Shown here: positions 9,247 through 18,356 of the stretch, piece after piece | Layout: every line of letters starts with the position of its first letter | How positions within the stretch are numbered: the stretch's first letter is position 1 | Source: Candidatus Nitrohelix vancouverensis | GTDB taxonomy: Bacteria; Nitrospinota; Nitrospinia; Nitrospinales; VA-1 | Assembly (NCBI GenBank): GCA_015698305.1 | Contig: CP048620.1 | Coordinates: 1,080,557 to 1,144,556, forward strand | Length of the DNA stretch: 64,000 bases | Reading direction: 5' to 3' | Notes under the pieces: model-generated | The model's input: the letters and a program-made list of their open reading frames with translations, nothing else | What the model was told of the DNA's origin: nothing | Database searches by the model: none | Made by a program: the position numbers and the translations under genes

Positions 9247-10075
9247 TGGAGCCCGTTATTTTTCTGAAGATTTTTTCTTGCTTAAAACTGACCTCATACT
9301 GAGGAGCGAGTTCAGAAAACTTGATTGTTTCCTTACTGCCAAGGCAGAGAAATCCCAAAGGACTCAAGCTGTCGGTAAACAACGTAAAGACCCGTTCCTG
9401 CAAGCTTTTATCAAAATAAATCAGAACATTACGGCAGATAATGACATTCATTTCGCCAAAAACTCCATCCGTCGCAAGATTATGCGTAGAAAAAACTATA
9501 TTTTTTTGCAGGAAGTCATGCAATTTGAAATATCCGTATTTTTCCTGGCAATAGTTCCTGAAGGATGATTTGGGCGCCGTTTCCAAATAGTTTTTATTAA
9601 AACTCTCCAGCGCATCAGATGAATAAATCCCTTTTTTTGCAACGTCCAGAGATAAGGAATTGAAATCGGTTGCATAGATGATACTGCGTTCCAGAAACTG
9701 TTCCTCATGCAGTATTATTGCCAGAGAGTAAACCTCTTCTCCAGTCGAACAACCGGCGTGCCAGATTTTCACAAAAGGATAGGTTTTTAGAATCGGAATG
9801 ATTTGTTTGCGAAAAGCTATAAAAAACGGTGGATCACGAAACATTTCGGTGATGCCAACAGATATGGTCAACATGAACATATCAAAGGCATCCTTATCTT
9901 TTAATAAAAGAGGAATCAAATCAGAGTAGCAATCGACATCTTTTTTTTCCATGTAGATTTGGATTCTCCTCCTCAGTGAGGCTTTACTATAATTTCTTAA
10001 GTCGACGCCATACCTCCGGTACATGCCTTCGAGAAGCAAATCCAGTTCAATTGCCGCGACTTCAACAGGAGTCAT
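9236..10075 (-). CDS. cheR: CheR-type chemoreceptor methyltransferase
   Basis: This is a 279-residue S-adenosylmethionine-dependent methyltransferase that methylates glutamates of receptor helices. The N-terminal helical domain (about 1-75) contains the basic patch SLRRRIQIYM. The catalytic domain contains TEMFRDPPFF, the SAM-binding GCSTGEEVYSLAI and, later, NVIICRNVLIYF, all diagnostic of CheR. There is no C-terminal TPR extension. Its ATG overlaps the stop of the upstream triple-receiver kinase (ATGA, 10072-10075) and its 3' end overlaps cheB. Pairing of CheR and CheB with large histidine kinases rather than with CheA/CheW is known from other bacteria. Here the likely substrate is the long coiled coil of the upstream kinase (inference). 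Confidence 0.95.
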   Translation of the reverse strand: MTPVEVAAIELDLLLEGMYRRYGVDLRNYSKASLRRRIQIYMEKKDVDCYSDLIPLLLKDKDAFDMFMLTISVGITEMFRDPPFFIAFRKQIIPILKTYPFVKIWHAGCSTGEEVYSLAIILHEEQFLERSIIYATDFNSLSLDVAKKGIYSSDALESFNKNYLETAPKSSFRNYCQEKYGYFKLHDFLQKNIVFSTHNLATDGVFGEMNVIICRNVLIYFDKSLQERVFTLFTDSLSPLGFLCLGSKETIKFSELAPQYEVSFKQEKIFRKITGSNGN

Positions 10076-13000
10076 TTTTCCACCATCAACAGTACGCGCA
10101 TCAACGTCAGCAACATGTCAATATCAACTGGCTTTGGAATATAATCATTCGCACCTTTTTCCAGACATTTTGCCCGATCCTCCATCATTGCCTTTGCCGT
10201 CAATGCAATGATGGGAAGATTCGAGAACTTTTTTTGAGCCCTGATCTCTTCCATTGCCTGGTACCCATCCATCACCGGCATCATGATATCCATCAACACG
10301 ATATCAATGCCCGGATCCTGCGCCAGTTTCTCCAGGGCCATTTTGCCGTTATCTGCCATGGAAACGGTTAATCCCTGTTTCTTTAAAACTTTAGACAGGG
10401 CAAACGTGTTACGCATGTCGTCATCGACAATCAAAACATGTCTCTCCTTAAGAGGATCCTGCTTGATTATATTTTTGGAGCGGATTTTCTTTTGTTCATC
10501 CGTCATCTTGGATTCGACGCTGTGTAGAAATAGCGATACTTCATCCAGCAACCGTTCTGGAGAATCAGCGCCCTTGACCACAATGCTCTGGGAATATTTT
10601 TGCAGTTCGTTATTTTCTTCCTGGGTCAGTTCTTTTCCTGTGTACACAATGATGGGAGGGCACCTGAGAGATTCATCGTTTTTAATAATCTTGAGCAGTT
10701 CAAATCCCGACAAATCTGGCAACTGCAAATCCAGAATCACACAATCGAATTTGCTGGAGTTGATCTCATTCAAAGCGCCTTTTCCTGTGGCGACGCTGAC
10801 CGACTCAACATCTTTTGAACCCACCAGTTTCTTGATGGCTTTTTGGCTTCCTTCATCATCTTCGACTATCAGAACGCGTTTTATCTTTGTTCTGATTAGT
10901 ACTTCAATTTCAGAGAGCGTGTTTTTCAAATCCTCTTCACTGACAGGCTTCATGAGGTAGCCCATGGCCCCTTTTTCCATGAGGTCAACCTTGTCATCCC
11001 TGCCGGAAATAACATGTATCGGAATGTGACGAGTCGTCGGGTTATATTTCAATTGTTCCAATACATTGGCCCCGTCGAGATCGGGGAGTCCCAGATCTAA
11101 CAAGATAACATCGGGTTTAAATTTATTGGCCAGGGTGAGCCCATCCTTTCCGGTTCCCGCGGTAAGGCACTTGAATCCCCGTTTTCTTGAAATTTTGACC
11201 AGAATTTTTGCAAATGTCTTTTCATCCTCAATGATCAGAATGGTCTTGTCTCCAGAGCCTAGATTTTCACGGTCATCAGGGACATAGGATTCCGCAATCG
11301 TTGCAGTTGCCAATGACGTTTTGGGATCTAAATCCGAATCTTCTAAAGAGTCTTCTACCGGCTCAGACTCAATAACCGGCCTTACGACTGCTCCTTTAAC
11401 GGGGGTATTTTCTTCTGCATTTTCTCCCTTATACACCGGGGGAAAACAAAAGGTGAACTCGCTACCCTTGCCTTTTTCACTTGAAAAAATAATATCTCCG
11501 CCTATCAACCGTGCCATTTGCTTGGAAATGGTAAGGCCCAGGCCGGTTCCGCCATGCCGTCGACTCGTTGAACCATCTTCCTGCCTGAAAGCTTCAAATA
11601 TATTCCTTTGACTTTCTTGTGAGATGCCAGCGCCTGAATCCGCTACAGAAATGGCAAGACAGGATGAATCATTCAAATGAGGAGGTAGTTCCCCGATAAC
11701 ATCTTCCGGTTTTAAAATTCTGATGGAAACATGACCTTGTTCAGTGAATTTGAATGCATTCGAAAGCAGATTTTTTAGAATCTGTTTGACCCGCTGACAG
11801 TCTGTTTTCATATAATTCACATGCCCGTTACGCTTCTCGATATTAAAATCGAGTTTCTTCTGCTTGGCTAATGGAGCGAACTGTCTTTTTACTTCACCAA
11901 TCAGGGCATCCAGATTCTCTTCATCCAGTACAATTTTCATTTTACCGGCTTCAATTTTTGACAGATCCAAAATGTCGTTGATCAATTCCAGCAGATCCCT
12001 TCCGCCCTGATGAATGACCTTCATTGATTCCAGTTGTTCTTCAGTCAAGTTTTCGTTGTCGCATTCCAGTAAATCCTTGGACAGGATAAGCAGGCTGTTA
12101 AGAGGCGTTCTGAGTTCATGCGACATGTTGGCCAGGAATTCAGATTTATACTTGCTCGCCGTCTCGAGATCCTTGGCTTTATCTTCCAACATCTGATTGA
12201 ATTTTTCGATCGCATCGGTTTTTTCTTTTACTTCTCTATTTTTTTGTTCCAGGTATTCTGTTTTTTCTTCCAGTTCCTCATTCTGAGCCTGAAGTTCTTC
12301 GCTCTGGTTTTTTAATTCTTCTTCGCTTTGTTTTAAAATTTCAGCTTTTTCTTCCAGTTCTTCATTTGTGGTTCTCAATTCTTCAGATTGAATCTGAATT
12401 TGCTGATTTAATTCCTGGGCTTCCTTCAGAAGATTTTCAGTGTTAATCCTTCCTTCAATGCTTTCGAGGATGACTCCCAACGTGCTAGAAATTTCATTCA
12501 ACAGATTTTCCTGTTTTGGTGAAATATCATTGACGGTTCCGATTTCAATCACTCCCTTGACTTCATCTTCAAATACAATCGGAGTTACTATAATGTGCCT
12601 GGGCTTGCATTCTCCCAGACCGGAGTTAATCTGCACATAATCGTCCGGGACATTACTGATCTGGATGGGTTTACGCTCCAGGGCACATTGCCCCACCAGA
12701 CCTTCGCCAAACTGATAAGCGTCTGAAAGGTTTTTACGCCTGGTATAAGCGTAAGAACCTATGAGAGACAAATGATCACTCCCATTCCGGGATGCTTGAT
12801 AAAAGAGACCGAGTTGCCCGTCAATTCTCGTAGTCAACTCTCCTATCAAGGTTCCTGCAAATGCTTCTATAGAGTTCAAGCCCTGTAACTTTCCTGTGAC
12901 TTCGGATAAATTCGATTTAACCCAATTACTTTCAGAGATTTTTTCGCTTTCTTCTTTCAAGCCTTCAGTCAGTTTTTTCAGATTGACCTGCATCAGACTC

Positions 13001-14130
13001 ATGGCGTCTCCCAACAACTCCATTTCCTTCATTCCCTTCAAATTAAACTTAAAATCAAAGTCTCCCGAGGAAATAGCGTTGGCCGCGTCAATGGTATTGG
13101 TCACAGCCCTTTGAATGGAGCGCGCAACCAGAATGGATATAATAAGCGCAAGGAGGATTGCAAAAGCGAGCAGTGTCCATTGCAACCGAATCATGCCTGA
13201 AACCAGGCCCATAACGGCTGAGAGGCCCTTATTCGCTTCAATTTTATTAAAATCAGCAATATTTCTGGTTAACGCTGTGATCTCATTGGCTAGGGGCACC
13301 GCATTTTGTCTCAATAATTTGATGGAAATATTCCAGTCTTCCCCCTTTCGATAGTTAAACATCTTTCCTGGCAAAGGGCTGAAGGCTTCACGTAACTGTT
13401 CGATTTTAGTGAAACCTTGCAATTGTTCTGAAGTCATTAATTCTTTTTGCTTCCTCAGTGATTGGTAGGCATTTTCATTCGTCGACCAATTCGCATTGAA
13501 TTGTTTTTCGAACTGCTGTTGTCCAGATATTAGAAAAGCCCTGATATTGGCCAGACTCATGGCCCAGGACCCTCGGAAGTTTGCCATATCCATCAACAGG
13601 TCTTTTCTCGCTTTATCGCTTTTAAGCTTTTGCTCGGCATCAATCATGCCAGTAACCTGATCCACAATGGCATTTGCCTTGGGCAAGGCTTCAGCCTGAA
13701 GAATTTTCAAGGCCGGTTGGTTGTCATCCGAACTTGCCATATTTTCAATTTCAGCCTGAAATTGCTCAAGACGTTGCAGTTTTAATTGAAGCTTTTCCAG
13801 ATCCGATAGTGCATCTGAATCGTTTCTTAAAATCATTTTCAGGGCGCTGAAATCGCTATAGATATCCTCTTCCCATATTTTTTGTCTCTTTTCTTTGAGT
13901 TGATCGCTTCCGACCAAAAGGTAACCCCTCAGCGCTGACAGGGAAGCGTAGATACTGTTCTGTAATTTAGAACTATGCATTGCCGCAGGAAATTGGATAT
14001 CCATATTTTTCTGGCTCAATTCGCGGATAGAATTCAATTCCTTTGCTGACGTAAATACAACGACCAGGATAATACCCATGATCAGGGCATATCCGATGCC
14101 AATTCTTTTAGATATTGAATTCAAGAACAT
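10072..14130 (-). CDS. Large hybrid sensor kinase: helical sensor-HAMP-GAF-coiled coil-HisKA-HATPase-REC-REC-REC
   Basis: This is a 1352-residue membrane kinase from the ATG at 14130. Transmembrane helices at about 10-30 and 312-335 flank a roughly 280-residue all-helical periplasmic region with two similar halves (RGYLLVGSDQ and later RAFLISGQQQ), resembling the helical bimodular sensors of chemoreceptors. A HAMP linker, a GAF domain (about 415-555) and a long Glu-rich coiled coil (about 560-655) follow. Then come HisKA (His near 670, MSHELRTPLNSLLIL), HATPase (GTGLGLTI) and three receivers starting ILIIEDEKTF, VLIVEDDEGS and VLIVDDDMRN. The start at 14130 has GGAG ten bases upstream; an earlier ATG at 14148 has none. 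It is first of the cluster and is coupled to cheR by a 4-base overlap. Confidence 0.93.
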   Translation of the reverse strand: MFLNSISKRIGIGYALIMGIILVVVFTSAKELNSIRELSQKNMDIQFPAAMHSSKLQNSIYASLSALRGYLLVGSDQLKEKRQKIWEEDIYSDFSALKMILRNDSDALSDLEKLQLKLQRLEQFQAEIENMASSDDNQPALKILQAEALPKANAIVDQVTGMIDAEQKLKSDKARKDLLMDMANFRGSWAMSLANIRAFLISGQQQFEKQFNANWSTNENAYQSLRKQKELMTSEQLQGFTKIEQLREAFSPLPGKMFNYRKGEDWNISIKLLRQNAVPLANEITALTRNIADFNKIEANKGLSAVMGLVSGMIRLQWTLLAFAILLALIISILVARSIQRAVTNTIDAANAISSGDFDFKFNLKGMKEMELLGDAMSLMQVNLKKLTEGLKEESEKISESNWVKSNLSEVTGKLQGLNSIEAFAGTLIGELTTRIDGQLGLFYQASRNGSDHLSLIGSYAYTRRKNLSDAYQFGEGLVGQCALERKPIQISNVPDDYVQINSGLGECKPRHIIVTPIVFEDEVKGVIEIGTVNDISPKQENLLNEISSTLGVILESIEGRINTENLLKEAQELNQQIQIQSEELRTTNEELEEKAEILKQSEEELKNQSEELQAQNEELEEKTEYLEQKNREVKEKTDAIEKFNQMLEDKAKDLETASKYKSEFLANMSHELRTPLNSLLILSKDLLECDNENLTEEQLESMKVIHQGGRDLLELINDILDLSKIEAGKMKIVLDEENLDALIGEVKRQFAPLAKQKKLDFNIEKRNGHVNYMKTDCQRVKQILKNLLSNAFKFTEQGHVSIRILKPEDVIGELPPHLNDSSCLAISVADSGAGISQESQRNIFEAFRQEDGSTSRRHGGTGLGLTISKQMARLIGGDIIFSSEKGKGSEFTFCFPPVYKGENAEENTPVKGAVVRPVIESEPVEDSLEDSDLDPKTSLATATIAESYVPDDRENLGSGDKTILIIEDEKTFAKILVKISRKRGFKCLTAGTGKDGLTLANKFKPDVILLDLGLPDLDGANVLEQLKYNPTTRHIPIHVISGRDDKVDLMEKGAMGYLMKPVSEEDLKNTLSEIEVLIRTKIKRVLIVEDDEGSQKAIKKLVGSKDVESVSVATGKGALNEINSSKFDCVILDLQLPDLSGFELLKIIKNDESLRCPPIIVYTGKELTQEENNELQKYSQSIVVKGADSPERLLDEVSLFLHSVESKMTDEQKKIRSKNIIKQDPLKERHVLIVDDDMRNTFALSKVLKKQGLTVSMADNGKMALEKLAQDPGIDIVLMDIMMPVMDGYQAMEEIRAQKKFSNLPIIALTAKAMMEDRAKCLEKGANDYIPKPVDIDMLLTLMRVLLMVEK

Positions 14131-15192
14131 TGTCTTAAATCTCCACATGAATGTTCGCTAATAGAAGCAGTTGCCCGCCAAACATAGATAGATCACAATA
14201 ATAAACATTAATGGTTGTGGTAATGGTAATATTGTATGGCATAAACTTGATTTTGTAAATAGTGATAACTTGCCAAAAACTTATCAATCCGCTTATTTCG
14301 ACAGTAGCGTATATCCCTGTTATCTGAAGGACAAACTTCTATTGGCTCTAGGCCTGAGACCATCAGTCTTGCATTGTTGCTTCGGAATGAATTAGTTATT
14401 TTCATATACTGATTTAGGTTCTTTTGGATGAGACCGTATTTCATCTATTCTGTATAGATACAACATATATCCATGTCATCCAGATCAATATGCGGAAAAC
14501 TCCATAGATAACAGGTGCAACGCACTAAATTGACATCAGCATTCATCCTGCCCCCGCATAGGACAAAGTCCTATTCTCCATTATCTCCAGTATCTCCAGT
14601 ATCGCCAAAACATGTGAGACAGGTTCGTAAATGATTGGGAGTACGCGTATAGTGGCAATGCAAATGATCTTAGACCGTTGCAATACCTATATACTTTGAG
14701 GGGAATTTCATATGTTGGAGAGAGCTAACGAACAACTAGAGGGAAATTGGGTCCAAACCAGGGGGCTATATTGAAAATTTTGATGAGAAGCAAGGATTGT
14801 CCACTGAAGATATGAGACTTGGAATAAATATTCTAAGTTGTTCTTCGTGGGGTGGGGGGGCAACTTTGGGGGCAACTTAAAAATAGCGATCTGGGTTTGC
14901 CATTAAATATAGGCATTTATTAGTATAATTCGGTAGACCCCGCCACCATCTTCGCCGGAGAGGCTGATAAATTCTCTCCGGTTTTCTCACCCCGGTCAGT
15001 TCAGCAACCATGGTTTGGAAAGCGCTACATTAATCTACCGATTCTGAATAAAACATCCTTCTGGCCCCGATACTCTTTTCCTGAAATTCTTTTCGTTTAT
15101 GAAGAGCCTGTCTATATCGTCCGTGTATTTCTATTGACGAGCCTCCCGAATTCAGTAATAAAGCAGGTTCAATACTATTCTGGAGACACAAA
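14131..15192. other. Gene-poor 1-kb interval between the signalling cluster and the MFS gene
   Basis: No convincing protein gene, tRNA or IS was found here. It must hold the promoter of the minus-strand signalling cluster and that of the plus-strand MFS gene, but no convincing -35/-10 pair was identified. It contains a G-rich tract (14849-14872) with a tandem GGGGGCAACTT, and a plus-strand hairpin with a T tail (14955-14985). A TTGACG at 15134-15139 could be a -35 for the MFS gene, but the matching -10 is poor. Base composition changes from AT-rich on the left to GC-rich on the right within this interval. Confidence 0.5.
14955..14985 (+). terminator. Rho-independent terminator without an obvious gene upstream
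   Basis: CCGGAGAG (14955-14962) and CTCTCCGG (14974-14981) form a perfect 8-bp stem with an 11-base loop, followed directly by TTTT. On the plus strand nothing recognisable is transcribed into it, because the next gene on the left is on the minus strand. It could end a small RNA or be a remnant of a lost gene. Confidence 0.6.
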
Positions 15193-16425
15193 TTGAAAGC
15201 CGCGCTTTCCCCTTTATTTGCTCTTTTACTTTCTGCCGCGTTTCTTCTCACAGGTAATGGATTGCAGGGCATCCTCACTCCTATCCGGGCAAATATGGAG
15301 GGGTTTTCAGCGATGGCCATTGGCTTTTTAGGCTCGACTTACTTTTCCGGCACGGTGATCGGTTGTCTGGTGTGTCCGCATATGGTCAAACGGGTGGGGC
15401 ATATACGTTCATTTGTCGTGCTGGCGGCGACGGCTTCGGCGGCAATACTCATCCAGGCTCTTTTGATTGATCAGGCGGTTTGGGGCGCCCTGCGGATGGT
15501 GATGGGCTTTTGTTTTGCCGGTCTCGCCATGGTTATCGAAAGCTGGCTCAATGATAAAACCAATAACAATACGCGCGGTCAGGTTTTATCGATTTACACG
15601 ACAATAAACTTTACGGTCATTACTGTGGGCCAGCTGATGTTGAATTGGTCTCTGCCCTCCGGGACAACCTTGTTCATAGTGGTTTCCATACTGCTTTCCA
15701 TTTCTATCCTGCCCGTTGCCCTGACACAGGCGATGGCCCCTCCGCCCCTGCTATCTGTCAAACTTCGGATTCGCTGGTTGTTGAACACTTCGGTCATGGG
15801 CTGCGCGGGTTGTTTTTGTGTTGGGCTGGCCAACGGGGCGTTTTGGACGCTGGGACCCGTATTCGCTCTGGAAAGCGGCATGTCTATTCCATCGGTGACC
15901 ATTTTTATGAGCGTCGCCGTTCTGGGTGGGGCCGTTTCGCAATGGCCTATAGGGAAAATTTCTGACGCCGTGGATCGTCGCAAGGTCATTGGCTTTTGTT
16001 GCTTGCTGGCAGGGAGCATGGGGCTGGGCCTGGCCTGGGCGCATGGGCATTCCGTCAGCGCCACCCTGATTCTGGTTTTTATGTTTGGCGTGTTCGCATT
16101 TCCGCTTTACTCCTTGAGCGTCGCGCATGCGAATGACTCGGTCGATCGTGAAGATTTTGTGGAAGTCAGTAGCGGCCTGCTTTTGATTTTCGGCATCGGA
16201 GCGATCACGGGACCGCTGGTGGCTTCCAAGTTTATTCATCACTTCGGTCAGCCGAGCCTGTTTGTCTACACAGCGCTGATCCATGGTTTAACGGGGGCTT
16301 TGGCCTACTATAGGATCACGAAACGGGAACGGGTTCCCGCCGAGGAACGGGAAGATTTTATCCCCGTTTCACAAACATCGCCGGAAGTGAATCTGCTCGA
16401 CCCGCGTTCAGGCAAACATCCCTAG
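15193..16425 (+). CDS. Major facilitator superfamily transporter
   Basis: This is a 410-residue integral membrane protein with about twelve hydrophobic helices, the usual MFS size. The loop after helix 2 has a weak MFS motif (HMVKRVGHIRS). The segment ESWLNDKTNNNTRGQVLSIY after helix 4 resembles YcaD-type uncharacterised MFS permeases; a second signature, ISDAVDRRKVIGF, marks the start of the second half. The substrate is unknown. The start is a TTG at 15193, supported by GGAG seven bases upstream and by the immediate hydrophobic N-terminus. It is convergent with the amidohydrolase gene, with only 30 bases between stops. It does not seem to be in an operon. Confidence 0.88.
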   Translation: MKAALSPLFALLLSAAFLLTGNGLQGILTPIRANMEGFSAMAIGFLGSTYFSGTVIGCLVCPHMVKRVGHIRSFVVLAATASAAILIQALLIDQAVWGALRMVMGFCFAGLAMVIESWLNDKTNNNTRGQVLSIYTTINFTVITVGQLMLNWSLPSGTTLFIVVSILLSISILPVALTQAMAPPPLLSVKLRIRWLLNTSVMGCAGCFCVGLANGAFWTLGPVFALESGMSIPSVTIFMSVAVLGGAVSQWPIGKISDAVDRRKVIGFCCLLAGSMGLGLAWAHGHSVSATLILVFMFGVFAFPLYSLSVAHANDSVDREDFVEVSSGLLLIFGIGAITGPLVASKFIHHFGQPSLFVYTALIHGLTGALAYYRITKRERVPAEEREDFIPVSQTSPEVNLLDPRSGKHP

Positions 16426-16455
16426 AACGGCGGAACAATTATTTGAGGGGAAGGA

Positions 16456-17250
16456 CTACTCAGCCGGAAGACCTTGCGCTTCGGCCTCGATCTGTAGCCA
16501 CGCATCCGCCAGATGCTTCGCCCATGCGGCGGCCGTCTCTGCGGTCCGAATCTGGTCCTGGCGAATTTCGATCATCACGCTGGGCAAGCCGCGTCCCCAG
16601 CCATGCAGGGGAATCGTGTAGTCGATAAGGTCCTCGATCTCGTAGGGCTGATTGTCGCCGACCGAGACATCCACACAGCCAGCGAGCGCGCGAAGCATGA
16701 GCCTGGCAAGGCGCGGGTCGCCTCCGTAGCACACCCCGACGGGCCAGGGCCGGTGCATGCCATCCAGAACCGGCGTGAAGCTGTGAATGCTGAGCAACAG
16801 CGTGTTGCGTCGGGAACGCTCGTCCAGCAGTGTGCTGATGGCACGATGATAGGGTTCAAACAGTTCCCTGCGGCGGCAGGCTCTTTGCTCCGGCCCCAGT
16901 CCCCGGTTGCCCGGAATGGAAACGCCCGCGCTTTCTTCATCAATAGATTCCTCGTTGTCCGGCGCGCGGTTGCAGTCGATCACCAGACGCGAATAGCCGC
17001 TCAACACCAGCGGCGCATCGAGACGCGCTGAAAGACCGCGGGCCACCTCTGCCGCGCCCGGATCCCAGGCAATATGTTCTTCGAGTTGATTCGGATTAAG
17101 ACCCAGATTGGCAAGTCGGCGGGGAACGAGTCTGGAAGCGTGATCGCAGATAAGGACCGTATTGCTACGTCCGTTCGCATTGACGACCTCGACCGCAGGC
17201 GGCTCTTCAGGGTCCAGCAGGAACGGTGCGGTATCGCCGGAGACTGTCAT
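16456..17250 (-). CDS. N-formylglutamate amidohydrolase family protein
   Basis: This is a 264-residue predicted zinc hydrolase of the N-formylglutamate amidohydrolase family (COG3931 type). Diagnostic pieces are ICDHASRLVP near residue 35, HIAWDPGAAEVARGLS near 60, the arginine/asparagine-rich YSRLVIDCNRAPDNEESI near 90, LSIHSFTPV near 155 and GLPSVMIEIRQD near 225. In histidine breakdown this enzyme class releases formate from N-formylglutamate, but relatives outside hut operons have unproven substrates. There are no hut genes nearby. It lies 46 bases downstream of a transglutaminase-like gene on the same strand, so the two are probably co-transcribed. The ATG at 17250 has no strong ribosome binding site. 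Confidence 0.88.
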   Translation of the reverse strand: MTVSGDTAPFLLDPEEPPAVEVVNANGRSNTVLICDHASRLVPRRLANLGLNPNQLEEHIAWDPGAAEVARGLSARLDAPLVLSGYSRLVIDCNRAPDNEESIDEESAGVSIPGNRGLGPEQRACRRRELFEPYHRAISTLLDERSRRNTLLLSIHSFTPVLDGMHRPWPVGVCYGGDPRLARLMLRALAGCVDVSVGDNQPYEIEDLIDYTIPLHGWGRGLPSVMIEIRQDQIRTAETAAAWAKHLADAWLQIEAEAQGLPAE

Positions 17251-17296
17251 CTGCAGACGCTTCGGGCGCGGCGACGCGTTTGCATGACTTGTCCTG

Positions 17297-18115
17297 TCAT
17301 ACGTTTTGCTCCATCACCTCGTCGGCGCGCACCAGAAAGCTTTTGAGCTGATTCTCGCCAAAGGTGTGGCTGATGGAGACATCGGCGGCGTCGCGACCGC
17401 GGGCGATCAGCACGCGACCGATGCGCCTCGCATTGTTGCGGGGATCAAAGATGTGCCAGTTCCCCCCAAGATAGACCTCGATCCAGGCCGCAAAATCCAT
17501 CGTCCCATAAGGCGGCGGAATACCGATGTCGCTCAGGTAGCCCGTGCAGTAACGCGCCGGAATGTTCATGCAACGGCAGAATGCGATGGCAAGATGCGCG
17601 TAATCGCGACAAACGCCCGAGCGCTCGTTGTAGGCTTCCGAGGCCGTCCTCGTGAAGCGGGCGTGCTCATAACCAAAAACAATGTGCCGGTTGACGAAAT
17701 CGCAGATCGCCTGAACGCGACCCCATCCCGGGGGTGAATTCTGGAACAGGTTCCAGGCCGCCTCCGACAGCAGGTCGGTTTCGCAATAGCGGCTTCCCAG
17801 AAGGAAGACCAGCGCCTCTTCGGGAAGGTCCTGCACCGGGTGCTGATACGCCTCGGGGGCCATCTCCTCCAGTTCTCCGCTATCGTAGATAAGCGCGTCG
17901 GTGGAGATGCGGATGTCGCCCTGCGGGGCAACGATCCGGCTACACCAGTTGCCGAAACTATCGCGATAGCCTTTAATCGAGGTGCGCGGGCTGGTGACAA
18001 GGTGGTCGGCAATGATCAGATCGGAGACGCGGGTGTAATGGACGTTCAGGGTCAAAATCATCGGCGTCGGTTTGGGGCAGGTATAGATTATTTCGTATCC
18101 GATCCGCATCTGCAT
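17297..18115 (-). CDS. Transglutaminase-like cysteine peptidase family protein
   Basis: This 272-residue protein belongs to the COG1305 transglutaminase-like family. The N-terminal half is the beta-rich domain typical of the family (MQMRIGYEIIYTCPKPTP). The catalytic Cys is in RSGVCRDYAHLAIAFCRC, and the Asp is in WHIFDPRNN. The position where most family members have the catalytic His (HAWVEVYL) reads AAWIEVYL; from memory this replacement is shared by a subgroup of close relatives, so it may not mean loss of function. AGAGG lies five bases before the ATG at 18115. It shares an operon with the amidohydrolase that follows. The true reaction is unknown; peptide or amide hydrolysis is the usual guess. 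Confidence 0.88.
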   Translation of the reverse strand: MQMRIGYEIIYTCPKPTPMILTLNVHYTRVSDLIIADHLVTSPRTSIKGYRDSFGNWCSRIVAPQGDIRISTDALIYDSGELEEMAPEAYQHPVQDLPEEALVFLLGSRYCETDLLSEAAWNLFQNSPPGWGRVQAICDFVNRHIVFGYEHARFTRTASEAYNERSGVCRDYAHLAIAFCRCMNIPARYCTGYLSDIGIPPPYGTMDFAAWIEVYLGGNWHIFDPRNNARRIGRVLIARGRDAADVSISHTFGENQLKSFLVRADEVMEQNV

Positions 18116-18251
18116 ATGGGCCTCTTGTTAAATATAAGGTGAAAAAAAATAACGAAGTGGCGGTGGTCAGTCACGACGGGTGATCGTATGAAGGCAGATG
18201 AATCCTGTCCCGGTCCGGGCGCCCCAAACAGGCAGGACCCGTCACCCTTTG

Positions 18252-18260
18252 ACTATAGCA
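18252..18260 (-). promoter_or_regulatory. Candidate extended -10 promoter for the transglutaminase operon
   Basis: On the minus strand TGCTATAGT fits an extended -10 element (TGnTATAaT, one mismatch). It lies about 137 bases upstream of the transglutaminase-like gene. No good -35 is seen, which is acceptable for this promoter type. Confidence 0.35.
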
Positions 18261-18356
18261 GATTTAGAAAGCAGTTATCTTAATTCGTAGGGGTGTTTAG
18301 GGAGAAGGCGGGCCGGAGCAATGCGGCGATTCAATTATATTGGACAGTAAATACTA

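Noticed and set aside
14208-14444. 78-codon open frame on the minus strand before the large kinase
   Set aside because: No ribosome binding site, no recognisable motif, odd composition (ends YYHYHNH) and it lies in a promoter region.
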